Shown here in pieces: positions 1 to 10,969 of a stretch of DNA of 64,000 nucleotides. How positions within the stretch are numbered: the stretch's first letter is position 1; every line of letters starts with the position of its first letter. Under the pieces are notes generated by a model. That model saw only the letters and a program-made list of their open reading frames with translations. It had not been told where the DNA came from and made no database searches. A program made the position numbers and the translations under genes. Location: positions 1-64,000 of the forward strand of contig JADGJC010000039.1 in the NCBI GenBank assembly GCA_027596075.1, written 5' to 3'. Source of the stretch: Rhizophlyctis rosea. Taxonomy: Eukaryota > Chytridiomycota > Chytridiomycetes > Rhizophlyctidales > Rhizophlyctidaceae.

Positions 1-45
1 CCCCCCCCCCCCGGGGCGGGCCGCCCCCCCCCCCCACCGAGGAGC
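1..45. other. C/G homopolymer block at the window edge
   Basis: The first 35 bases are almost only C and G in long runs: twelve C, a short G/C stretch, then about twelve C. No feature is recognised. It could be a real low-complexity tract or a poorly resolved piece of the assembly. Positions 46-919 hold only short unsupported frames. Confidence 0.4.
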
Positions 46-544
46 ATGAGTGATCGCAAGTCTTGCTTACCCTTGCCGCGCGGGAGACTGGAGTCTCCGT
101 CTCCTTCGGTTTTTGAACTTCAAGAGATAAGGGAGCAGAGCTTGACCCTGCCGTGCCTGTGCCTGTTGCGGTGCATTCTTGTGTTGTGGGCTTTCTGGGC
201 TTGCGATTGTCCATGCCCTGACGGGGCGTTTTCCCCTGCCGTCGGTTTCCCATTTTAGCGAGTACCAGCGGGAGGGTAAGGGAAGGTAGGGTAGGTAGTG
301 GGATTCTGTCAATAGTTGGGAGTGGTTGATAGTCGGGACGTTATTGCAATGTATGTTGATATATGCCCACTTGTAGAATGTTGAAGAAGATCAAGTGCAA
401 CAATGTAAGTGTGAGATTGAGTGTGAGGAGTGTGAGCGTCTCTCTGCGCGCTGGGCTGTCTCTGCACTGTGGTGTCTGGACTGTCACTTTTTGCAGTTGG
501 GACAAATCTAATTAAAATACCACGTGGTCAAAGTCACATCTTCT

Positions 545-571
545 GTTGGATATGTTGGATATGTTGGATAT
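545..571. repeat. Three-copy 9-bp microsatellite
   Basis: The unit gttggatat occurs three times without a break, followed by a partial copy. It lies in the gene-free left end and has no visible coding role. Confidence 0.85.
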
Positions 572-919
572 GACAGCTATTTTTGCTCATGATCTTATCT
601 CAAGGAAACCATTGCCCTTTTCTGTCTTGTCCACCCTCACGCCCTCACACAAGCACCTACCTGCTGCTCACCCGTACATGCACTGGTAAGTTGGAGCCAC
701 TACGCAAGTTTGCGTTTTGTTTCTTGCTCACAGGCAATCCTCATCTATTCCAGGAACGGAGATTCGAGTTGGCAACCCACAAGCTGCACCCACATTCACC
801 AAACACAGTGATCCGCGGATCCCGACTTCCTCGTGTGTGGATATCCTGCCTGTAGCCGATAACGTGATCACTTCACTGCAACACACCTTCCGTTTTTCCC
901 TTTGGTTCCCTCGACTTTC

Positions 920-1575
920 AAGGAAGTGGTCTCGGTAAGTTCTTCTTCTATTTCCACTTGCAGTTGCTTCTTAGTTTCCTGACCATGCCTCAATGTTTTA
1001 GGTCCTCGAGGTAAGTCTGAGCAGGCTCTTCAGTCCACGGGGGGGTGGACACGGACGAGAACGCAGACAGAATGGGGTTGACTAGTATGCGGCAACTTAC
1101 TGATTCCAATACGGTTCGTACTTGAACACCACTCCACTTCACAACTCATTTCCAGTACTAATCATTATATTTCTATCTCTAGTCGGCATACATTGTGCAC
1201 TATTTGCGTGAGGGTTTTCCGTAGTCAGCAGAACCTCCGCCCCACCTGTCTGCAACCTCGCCTTCGTCGCCCAGCAGTCCATATATGAAATGGCTTGTAC
1301 ATGAAAATAGCGGAGAATTGACTCTAAATTACTCGGGGATGCTCGCTTCTGCGGGTGTTCTCGATGACAACGGCCGCCGCCCCGGTGGGCAGAAATGCTC
1401 ATCGGCCCCGCGTCCAAGGAAGCGATCACCTTTTTGGTGACTTACCTCTGCCCGCGAAGCTAGTGTACTTGTGCACCCTGTGGAAGAAGATTTTGCCTGC
1501 TCACCATTTCTTGCATCGGTCAACTCGGCACTTTTTACCGTTTTTGCCTTTCAGACGTCATATCAAATCAGGATA
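920..1575 (+). repeat. Copy A of a diverged direct duplication
   Basis: This segment matches 2909-3606 in the same order along its length. Shared landmarks are gtggtctcggtaag, a second gtaagt donor-like site followed by tgagcagg, tagtatgcg, tcggcatac, ccatatatgaaatggcttg (copy B: ccatcaatggatggcttg), a stretch ending in ctagtgtacttgtgcaa/c, and tttttgcctttcagac at the right end. Two donor-like sites and acceptor-like cag/tag sites sit at equivalent places, so the ancestor was probably a spliced gene. No continuous frame crosses copy A, so I read it as decayed. The product is not recognised. Confidence 0.75.
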
Positions 1576-1675
1576 GAAAGTTGCGAGGGAGTATCGCCTG
1601 GCTGTATGGTAAGAATCGCATACGTCCTCTTTCGCCGGTTTTCAAGTCAACTGAAGTTCAAGTCCTTGCAATGTT

Positions 1676-1990
1676 TCAAGATATTCCCTTGGTCCATCGC
1701 GTTCGCCTGAAGACACATTACAACAACATAACTCTGGAGTCGCCAATGTACGTATCCTACTACATCGTAGTTTTGCCGATCTTGGACTAACCTTATTGTC
1801 CTTTTCGATGGCTGAAGTTAGACTTATTGCTGCTTCTCAAAGTATTCCGTCGGTCCATCGCGTTTCTTCGAAGACACAACGCAGCACCATCCACGACTTA
1901 ACTTGTCAATGTAGGTGTCCTACTGCGTCATAACATATAATTTTGTCCGCTTCCGGACTAACATGACTGTTCTCTTTGCCAGCCAAAGAA
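1676..1990 (+). repeat. Tandem exon-like repeat of about 165 bp
   Basis: Two adjacent blocks (about 1676-1820 and 1843-1990) align. Each has an ag followed by tattcc, then ggtccatcgcgtt, gaagacaca, an aatgta[c/g]gt donor-like site with tcctac after it, ttttg.c.g and ggactaac. The first can be read as a short exon with residues DIPLVHRV and the second as SIPSVHRV, each followed by a donor. This suggests tandemly duplicated small exons of an unrecognised, fast-evolving gene. No full gene model could be built. Confidence 0.55.
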
Positions 1991-2908
1991 CGACCGCCAC
2001 GGCGATGCTCGATTGGAAGGTTTATCGCCTTCGTACCTACGTGGATACACTAGCCCCTTACCTCCACATCACGGCGTATTCGATATGTGCGTCACCCCTC
2101 CCACCATGCCCCACACCCCTCCCCCGCCCTCCCCAACCCCTCCCCCACCCCACTTTTGAGAAACCTTTCCCTTCGTACACGAAGGAACAAGCACCCGATT
2201 CCAGTGGATACATCGCCAAGGTTGTCACGCCTTCGCGGCGGGACTCGGGACGAGACTTCTGCGGGTTGTGCAGAAGCCTTGAAAAGGGCGAGATATGTTT
2301 GTGATTCGTTCCACCTCCGTTCGGTGATTAGTTTGTAGGGTTGTATCGGATGTACATGTGCGCGTTAGCGTTTTCGAGTAGCTTTGAATATGAGAATCAT
2401 GTTTTCTTGAACGGTTGTTAACAGCTGTGTGGTGCAATGATAAGGCTGGAGTTGTCTATGCATGTCGCTTGGTAATTTAATCACGTGAAGACAAATCATC
2501 GGCGACACCCTCAAATTTCAATGCCTCTCCTCCACTCTTCTGGTTCCAACTTCCCCAGCTTCCCTCACTTCCCGCCATTTGTGTTCACGAAGGGTATCCT
2601 GCTCCTTCGACCTATAGCTGGAAAGTAGGACATACACAGCTCTTATTTTGTTCACCAACAGTTAAGCATAGACCTCAGCCTTGTGGGATCGTCGGTGTTG
2701 GTCATTTCCCTGACGTCTGCCAATGCGTTTTGCTAGCATCCTAAACACTCGCCCGACATGAATAACATCTCCCCACCACCTCAACCCACACCCAACCACG
2801 CACAAGTTTCTTGTCCGACATACACTTGACGCTTCTCTGGATCTATCGTCTGGGAAGAGACCACTTTTCCCTTATACATGATACAGCTATCTATCTATGG
2901 TTTCTCTG
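1991..2908. other. No gene recognised; C-rich tract
   Basis: Positions about 2091-2155 are a C-rich pyrimidine stretch with runs of ccctccc. Frames here are short and lack recognisable domains. Nothing else is supported. Confidence 0.5.
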
Positions 2909-3606
2909 CGGAGTGGTCTTCGGTAAGTGTCGTACCAGCTACCCCAGTTATTTCTCATACTGTGCGTTGTTGGTCATCCTTCTCGAATGAGCTTTCCTAA
3001 CTATCTTCCTTTTCACTCCATCACTAAGTTTTCGAAGGTAAGTTCTGAGCAGGTTCTCCCTCTCCGTGGGTATGGGCGGCAAAAGACCGAGCGGACAGAC
3101 GGGAGTCTGAGTAGTATGCGTCGACATGCCTCTTTTCAAACGGTACGTGCTTCACAAGTGTTTGCTCGACGACATCGCGGAACTCTGGCAGTTGAGAATT
3201 GACCTTATCATCCCTTTCGCCAACAGTCGGCATACGACGTTCTTCTGGCGAAAGCTCTATATGATCTGCAGAACCTCAAGCCCACTGTCTGCGAACGGCT
3301 TACCGCCCGGCAGTCCATCAATGGATGGCTTGTGCACGAAAATAGCGGGAATTGAACTCGACATTACTCGGGAGACTCACATTCGTGGGGATTCCCCGAA
3401 GAAAACGGCCACTGCCCCAGTGGGTAGCAATACTCACCGGCCCGGTGGTCAAGGAAATGCTTACTTTTTTGGAAATATGCCTCTGCCTGTGATACTAGTG
3501 TACTTGTGCAACCCGCGGACCGAAACTGACTGCTCATGATTTTCCCCGTTGGCCAGTTTGCACTGATGATCCGTTTTTGCCTTTCAGACTTCGTTTTAAT
3601 ACAGGA
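2909..3606 (+). repeat. Copy B of a diverged direct duplication
   Basis: This is the partner of 920-1575, about 1,989 bp downstream in the same orientation. After an acceptor-like caacag near 3226 an exon-like stretch reads SAYDVLLAKALYDLQNL and later GWLVHENSGN before a stop. At that point copy A has one more base (agcggagaattg against agcgggaattg), so copy B looks frameshifted. A 137-codon ATG frame at 3126-3539 runs in another frame with no recognisable domain. I treat the copy as a gene remnant rather than a working gene. Confidence 0.7.
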
Positions 3607-4373
3607 CTGCAAGACACTATCCTTCCACTTGAATCCGACATCAGATTCATTGCGGATACGAGGCTAGTTGCGCAAGCACCCCGATACCAACGGGAATACA
3701 TGGTCAAGTGGTGCCACGGAGGATGGGCATCACCCGCGGAACTTCTTGCATCTCATGCAAGAGCCTGTTCTGCAAAGGGCTTATGTATGCTTGCCGCTTC
3801 GTTCCATGTTCCCTTTAGGGTATAGGTTCGGAGAGTAATGTCGTAATATACGAGTGTCCCTTCTGATGATAGAATTGTTCATGATTGAGGACGGATCGAC
3901 TTTCGAAGTCGTTCTTTGGGAGGTTGGGCATATGTGTCCGGCTTTTGTGTGCTTGAGTTTGTCGCCATACACATCCTTTTGAGACGAGGTCAAGCTGGTT
4001 GCTTTGCTTATCATGGCGGTAATGGGCCTGGTCTGGTACGCATTATCACCAATGAATGGAAATGAGTACTGGTGGGTAGTAAACATAAAATGGGCGACAC
4101 ATTCGACCCGCCGCTGACCTAATCACATGCGCCACGCGCCTCGTCAGGGTTCCAGACTGAACAAACATCACATCTCGGCTTCCCGCCTCCTGTTTGCCTG
4201 TCGCGCTCTCCACTTCCACTCCAACCATCATTTAGTGTACCTTGCTAATAGAGAACAGCATACCCTATCAGTATATTGTCGCTCACCGCATTCCAGGCGA
4301 TATCAATTCAAGTCTTTCAAGGCGGTGAACCACTAACAGTGGACACCGCCAAAACACTCCCCTCAGTAGTGCG
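3607..4373. other. Intergenic region upstream of the MYPT-like gene
   Basis: Only short frames on both strands, none with a recognisable domain. The last few hundred bases are presumably the promoter and 5' leader of the gene starting at 4374. No clear TATA box was identified. Confidence 0.5.
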
Positions 4374-7300
4374 ATGTCGTCAGCAGACCCAGAACTTCGT
4401 AGCATCAACGCTCACATACGACTCTCCACAGCAAGCGACCCACTAAGACTCTCCACCTCTCAACCGGCATCCCCAATTCACTTCTACCCGCTCCAACAAA
4501 TCGAAAACCTCCGCCGTTATGACTCAGCCTCCTCAGTAGCTTCCCTCAACTCGACAACCGGCTCACTATCAGAAATGGAGTCCCCATCAGCAAACAGTAG
4601 CGAGTCACTAGAACGCGCCCTCTTCCAAGCCGTCCACGACGGAGATCGAGAAGCTTTAGCGTCGCTCCTAGGTCTCGTCTCACATCCCGACACCGCCACT
4701 GACTCAACACTCCCATCAAAACCCCCAACAGCACCCCAAACCCCAACAACCTCAACCCTCCAAAACGAAAAACTCACCCTCCTCCTCCAAATCCTCCTCA
4801 CAACCTCCCTCCCCAACCCACCCAACACCCCAACATCCTACACCCTCGACCCAGAAATAACACCCATCCAACACCTCCTCCTCGGTCCCTCCCTCCAAAA
4901 CCTCAACCTCATCCAGCTCGCCGTCCTCCTCGGCGAAGAAGACATTGCTTTAGACATCTTGAATTTCGTGGCTTATGCTACTGAGGCGATCGAGAGCAGG
5001 AAGATACTGTACGAGTTTATGGGGCGGGTATTTGGTAATGGGAATGGTGTTTTGCACTTGGCGAGTTTCCAGGGGATGAGTGAGGTTGTGAGAAGGATGT
5101 TGGAGTTGGGAGCTACGGCTGTTAGGAAGAATGAGTGTGGGAATCGGCCGGTTGATTGTACGGATGATGAGGTTACTAGGGAGGTGTTTTTGACGGTTGT
5201 TGAGGGTGAGTTTTTGATATGCTTTTTTCCTGTGTGAATTTTGCGCTGGTGTTGCGTTGTGTGTGTGTGGTGCGTGTGTGGGATTTGTTTGGTTTGGTTG
5301 CCTTTCTCTGCAATGTACGCGCGTTTTTTGGGGTGCCTCTATTTTTGGAGCAGGATAAAAATTGTTCCCTTGCGGATTGGCGGCTTGAAGGAGGAGACGA
5401 TCGAATGTGATTTTCTCACGATGGGTGGATCACGATGGAAGGAGCTTTATATGTCTCTAGTTTGACTAGTTAGGAAATCATCCAAGAGCATTCAGACCTC
5501 GATCACTCTTTTCTAACATCTGCTGTTTTCCCGTACCATCTCATGCACACATATCCAGCCGAACCCCGACAACCCCAGCGACCCATAATCCCCCCACCAG
5601 AACCCACCCGCCGCCTCTCAGACGACATATCCACAAAAGCCTCAAATCAACGCAACAACACCCTTGCCCTCCTCGCCGCCGCTACAACCGGAAAAGGACA
5701 CGTGAAATCTTTCTCGTTAGACGACGCCGATGCGACGCCGTCCCTTCGTACTAGATTAGCGGCATCATCCCTAGCGCGTGATTCCGAAGCCTCGGGCCGT
5801 CCGAGGTCGCAGTCGTCTTTGAAGGAGATCGATGTGCCAGGGACGGAAATGGATGTGGTGGATGGTGGTAATATTGGAGAAAAGGGGGCTGTAGATTCGG
5901 GCGATTCAGATAAGGCTGACGGTGTACCCTCCTTACCATCAACCACGTCACTCACCGCCACCAACACCCCACCACCACCTCAACACCAACACCTAACACC
6001 ATCCCAAAAAACCTCCAAACCCCGCCTGCCCAAATTCCTCCGCAAAGTAACCTTCGACGCTCCAACCCTCATCCTCGACATCTGTCATTTCGGCGATCCG
6101 GTGGATAATGTTACTCTTCCTACGTTGCGATCGTATCTTGGTCTTCCCCCACTTTCCACAACTACACCACCGCAACAGCAACAAGCATCAATAAACATAA
6201 ACACAATAACAACCCCGCAACAACACCTCACACCCCTCCACCTCGCTTCGTCTCACGGGCATATTGCGATCGTACGATTGCTTTTACAGTTGGGTGCTGA
6301 AGTGAATGTTCGGGATAGGGAAGGGTGGACGCCGTTGCATTGTGCGTGTGCGGAGGGGTGGGTTGATATCGTGGGGGTTTTGGGGTGGTGTTGGGGGAGG
6401 GCGGGTGCAGTGGAGGGGGAGGGAGAGGAAGGGGAGGAGTGGTATGCACCGCCGGATGGGCCGATTGATTTGGAGCCTGTGAATGGGGATGGGGAGTTGC
6501 CGGAGGATGTTGTGTTGGAGGAGAGGAGGGGGGAGGTTTTGAGGGTTTTGAAGGGTAGGTTTTCTTCTTTATTTGTCTTTTTGGGGTTTTGCAGAAGTCC
6601 TGTGTATGAAGGGATGCAGAAACAAATATGATTTAACCCTCAAATCTCAATCCACTCCCACAAAAACAGACCTAAAATCCCGCCACCCCCCACGAACACC
6701 CACATCCCCGACATCCTCCGCAAACCCCTCAACAACCACAACTTCAACCCACTCCCTCGCCAACCCTTCCACATCGTCGGAAGAATCCGACTCTGAAGAC
6801 GAAGACGACGACGAAGAACTGGATATTGAGCACATGGCGCCTGCGCGGATGCCGATGCGGTCTGCGAGTATTAGTGCGAAGGGGTTCGGGGGCGTTGGGG
6901 TGCCGGGGCGGGGGTGGGGTGTTGTTGGCGGGGCGCGGGGGGGGGGGTGGGGGGTTGGGGGGTAGGGGGTGGGTGGAGGAGAAGGTTGGTGGGGGGTTGG
7001 AACCGTCTAGGGAGGGGATGGTTGGCGGTGGAGAGAAGACAGGTGTGGGTGTGATTAGGAGAGAGAATGGGGATGGGAAGGGGGTGGAGGTTAAGGTGGA
7101 GGTGGCGACGATAGGCGGGGATGTGGATGTTGCTCCTGTTTCTGAAGTCCTGTCGATGACGAAAAAAACAGATCGTGAGCAATCAGTAGTGGGACCGCAA
7201 CCGTCTGAACAGCAGTCAGTCGTCCCGCCATCTGTACTAGATGGTCCTGCACCATCATCACAATCACAACCGGCGCAACAACAACAACAACAACAACAGC

Positions 7301-7914
7301 AGCCAACATTCCAACCCACACCCGACACAGCCCCCGCACCATCCCACCAACCACAACCCGACCAACCCACTCCCCGTCGATCCATCGACGTCCCCCAACC
7401 CCAACCCCCATCAACAACCCGCCCCCAAACAACACCCTCCAAATTCCGCTCCTGGTTCACACGAAACGCCTCACCATCCCCACCTCCCACACCTCCCCAA
7501 TCCACAACACCAAACAACCCATCCCCACCAAAATCCTCCCTCCCCACACCAATAACCCACCCCTCCCGCGCCTACACAACACGTACAACCTCCGCTCCCG
7601 GTCCGCTCAATACCTCCCCATCCCCCACTTCCTCCTCCTCTTCCTTAAAACACCCACCACGTACGGCATCACCGCTTATACAACTGAATCGGAGTGCGTC
7701 TGCGTCGACGCTTCTCAGTGGCGGGTCGACGAGTGTGAATCGGGCGCAGAGGAGTGGGATTCCGGTTAGTGTTTGGACGGTGGGGGTTGGGGGTATTTGT
7801 GGGAGGGTGGGTTGGGGGTTTACGGAGAGGGTGGGTATGGGTGGTGGTGGTGTTGGGTGGTGTGGGTTTTTTAGGGTTCGGGTTGAGTGGTGGGAGGGTG
7901 GGGGAAGGCGGTAG
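4374..7914 (+). CDS. Ankyrin protein resembling the PP1 targeting subunit MYPT
   Basis: Likely a protein phosphatase 1 regulatory (targeting) subunit. Exon 1 is 4374-5205, exon 2 5559-6554, and exon 3 most plausibly starts at 6670 (6595 also keeps the frame). Exon 1 has ankyrin-like segments (ALFQAVHDGD; GVLHLASFQG). Exon 2 encodes RKVTFDAP at 6041-6064, a canonical RVxF-type PP1 docking motif, then DICHFGD, an ankyrin pair (TPLHLASSHGHIAIVRLLLQ; GWTPLHCACAEGWVDIV) and a segment around DLEPVNGDGELPEDVVLEE resembling the end of the MYPT ankyrin block. In the MYPT family KVxF precedes the ankyrins in this way; the extra upstream ankyrins differ. The C-terminal half is low complexity with a polyQ run near 7275-7305. 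A G11 run at 6937-6947 separates two frames, so an indel or missed intron is likely. Full length is about 1,020 residues; the C-terminus is uncertain. Confidence 0.7.
6937..6947 (+). repeat. G11 homopolymer at a frame break
   Basis: Eleven consecutive G. The upstream frame hits a stop at 6963-6965, while the frame one base over is open to 7914. A one-base length error or polymorphism here would join them. Confidence 0.7.
7275..7305 (+). repeat. CAA/CAG repeat encoding polyglutamine
   Basis: A run of CAA codons ending in CAG codons encodes about nine glutamines in the low-complexity tail of the MYPT-like protein. Such repeats often vary in length between strains. Confidence 0.85.
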
Positions 7915-8559
7915 GGTGTGGGTTTGTGAGGTGTGAGTGTTTGAAGGGAGAGGGGTTGTGGTGTGTTTGGGTTTGGGGAGGTAACGGGATAGGATTAGGG
8001 AGGAGTTGGTAGGGCGTGCGTTTGAGATTTTGTTTTCGCGGTTCTTTTTGTACATATATAATGTATCGCCAGCACAAAAAAGCAATCTCTTAGCAAGTGG
8101 GAGAAGAGAGTTTCTTTGATATTGCTTTGTTTTCTTCTCTCTCCTGTATTATTGATTCGCGCGGCCACAAGGGAAGGTGCGCCGAAGGGAGATGGGGGGA
8201 GAGGTGGGAAAGGAGGAGGACAATGTGAGCCACCCTTTCGCTCATGTACTGCATGTTTGCTTGATTGCGTTGGACGTACTTTTACTCTTACGCTATTCTC
8301 TCATGTTTACAATTCAAATCTTTGATATCGTTTTCAATGAAGGGTATATTACAAAGGGAAGAAAAAAGGGGGGAAAAGACACAAAACTTTTACTATACTG
8401 CTGTGGTCTCGCGCGGGGAGGCGAGCACAAATACTGTTATTGGTACTGACACTACTGATTTGGCTTTACATCTGTGTCCCCTATTCACCCTCGACACTAC
8501 ACTCACACACGAAACTCTTGTCCTGCACCAACTGGGATAGGACTACACACGTCGTCGGT
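7915..8559. other. Gap between two convergent genes
   Basis: G/T-rich sequence up to about 8000, then mixed sequence with a purine-rich stretch near 8180-8220 and 8340-8380. It presumably holds the 3' UTRs of the flanking convergent genes. No gene is supported. Confidence 0.5.
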
Positions 8560-9618
8560 CTACGCATCGGAGTCAAAGTCCATGTTGTCGTCGGATTCTG
8601 GTTCCCATTCCATAGCCGCGGGTTTGCTGGGACTGATGCGGAAAGCGGAAGAGAGCTCGATGCCGACCATCGTGTCTTCTTCACCGGATTCGGCGTCTTC
8701 CTTCTCGTCGGCCATTTTGCGGGACTGGTTACCGCCTCGGAGTTTGGTGCGGTATTTGCGGGTGCCTTGACGGCCGAGAGCTTCGGAGTAGCGGCAGGAA
8801 GCGGCTTTTGCGACGAGGCGGCCTGCGCCGCGGGATTGGGGTTGTTTGGTCGGGGAGGGGGGGAGGAATGGGAGGAGGTCTTTTGGGGTGAAGGAGGGTT
8901 TTTTGAGTTTGTGGGCGTGGGTTGTGGTGGTGTTGTCGGTGGTGGTGGTTGGGATTGGGCCTGTGATGAAAGGGTTGTGGGTGGGACGGGATGTGAGGGG
9001 GAAAGGAGGCAGCACGCTGTAGGGTGCGGTGATGTAACCGTAGGTGGACTTTGCCGGTTGGGCGGCGGAGGAGAGGGTGTCGGCGGCGGTGAAGCCGTAG
9101 CCAGGGTTGTCAGCGACGCGGGGATCGATGTCGCGCATGAGCGCCCTTTTCTTCGTGACACGGCCAAGGTCCGTTGTGTGCAGATGGACGGGGGAGGTTG
9201 TGTTTGTGTTGTGTTTGGGGAGGAGACGCGGACGGTGGGTGGTGGTTTGGTTGAGGCGGGGGCGGCGGGCGGCGGGGCTGGATATGTATAAAGGAGATGA
9301 GTTAGTATATCAGTCAATGCTACCAGTGTCCCTCCATCATCAAATATCACTATCCAATCCCTCCACCCTACCTCATCCCATATGCGGCTTGATCCATTCA
9401 ATGCCCCCAGCCCTGCCGCGCACATACACACACATATACATCTACACACACCAACGATATGCGCCAGTTTCCCATCCAACAAGATATCACCAGCATTGAG
9501 AATCACCATCCAAACCCTTCCAGCCCCCAGCCCAACCCAACCCTCACGCAGCAAAACACACTAGTACAAAAGCACGAAATACATACCGGGCGATGACGGT
9601 TTTGTCGGAGGCGAGCAT
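8560..9618 (-). CDS. Unrecognised 249-aa basic protein with acidic tail
   Basis: Two exons join in frame: 9618-9587 (MLASDKTVIA plus two bases) and 9277-8560, across a 306-nt intron with GTATGT and CAG ends. The ATG is chosen because the first exon gives a perfect phase-2 junction. The product is proline/threonine-rich, with a basic cluster (GRVTKKRALMRDIDPRVADN), a central basic block (GTRKYRTKLRGG) and an acidic C-terminus (PESDDNMDFDSDA). No signal peptide, membrane segment or known domain was seen. The acidic tail and basic patches would suit a nuclear protein, but that is only inference. It is convergent with the MYPT-like gene and divergent from the KH-RING gene. Confidence 0.65.
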
Positions 9619-10969
9619 GTTCTGTGTTTTTGTGAATGTTTTGGCGGTATTGCAGTTTTACTATTGCGAGCGAGAGTACTGATACGAAGTTTACTGACCA
9701 AAATTCCGCCGTGATATGTGTAGAGGAAGAGGAGAGGGGAGTCGAGGTCGAAGTGGGTTGCTCTCCTTATATAACCATTCCCTCGAGTGATGGACAAAGC
9801 AAAAAAAACGGGGGTCATGGGAGCAGTGCGATGATGCATTAGTATGCCAAGGTAGAAAGGGAGTATAGGATGCGCGTCATTGATTTACATTATCCCCCCA
9901 TCTGACCATGACCATGACGCGTAACGATGATAGGGGATGATACGGGGCATAGAAAGTGAACCTTGTGCACAACAATTCTGGGCCGGGTGGGGTGTGATCG
10001 ACACTTGGAATGGGGATGAGTTGCTGTGCCTTCAATCTATCGCACTGATATATTGACCCGTGGCGCAGCTTGCGAGACAAAACGGGAAAAGGACTTGGGA
10101 GGCTGACCCTCCGAATCATACTATTGACACATGTCAATCATCACTACATATCATGGCAAGTGCACGTCCAATGGTGCCAGTTATTGGGGAATCCGACAAT
10201 CAGATCATTATGCATGGGTATACTAGGTATCCAATGTCATGTTGTGCTACTTACTAGTCAATCACCCACTCGCTAGTTCATTATCAATGGAATAATCCTT
10301 GGCACTTGTCATGGGAAGTATGGGAGTAGACAACCATCCATAGTCGTCGTCAAAGTCACGACGTAACATGCCCCTATCTCAAACATCAAACATTGACTGC
10401 TTTCCCTATCCCTCAGTTCCCCCAATCCAAAACGCGTTGATTGCGGTATGCCATGATGAGTGCAAACGCGTCTTATCACACATAGTCACATTCTGGCCGT
10501 GTTCTCCCCCCAAATTCCAACCACTGAAGGCACAGCGCGGACCTCAAATCGTGACCTTCATGACAAATGTCTCACCGGCGCACATACCCATACATATAGG
10601 CCCTTGGCTGAGCATGGCTGAGCGATCTCAAATGAAGGAAAAATGGCACTGTCTAATAAATAGCCACCTACTGCACACGAACACAACCCTCCATCCTGCT
10701 CCTTTACAATGACCGGCTGTTCCCTCTTCCTTCCGCATACTCCTATTGTGTTCTGGTTGCCTCTCTTACACTTACAATAAACACAAACGCACTGTTACTA
10801 TCACCCTCCCTGCATACTGCACCATACATCTCACAGCACTAGCAGTAGCCCCCGCGTTTCCCTCATACTCCTTTTCCCTGTATCATAACAGCACACTTCC
10901 ACGCTTCTCCCTCACCTTATGTCTTTCCTCTTGCTAGCGTAAACATAATGCGCCATCATCCCTTTCGAT
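9619..10969. other. 1.35-kb divergent intergenic region
   Basis: Lies between the start of the minus-strand unknown gene and the start of the plus-strand KH-RING gene, so it probably contains both promoters. Only short frames without domains were seen. No RNA gene or repeat was recognised. Confidence 0.5.

Noticed and set aside
1..45. Possible telomere or rDNA edge
   Set aside because: The run is plain C/G homopolymer, not a telomere repeat or rRNA sequence.
6744..7547. Long minus-strand frames through the MYPT-like gene (Cys/Gly-rich and Pro-rich)
   Set aside because: They are the antisense of low-complexity codons on the plus strand; composition is extreme, and no domain or splice logic supports them.
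8440..9291. 283-codon plus-strand frame over the 8560-9618 gene
   Set aside because: It is a Gly/Val-rich shadow of the minus-strand gene, without an ATG at its start and without a domain.
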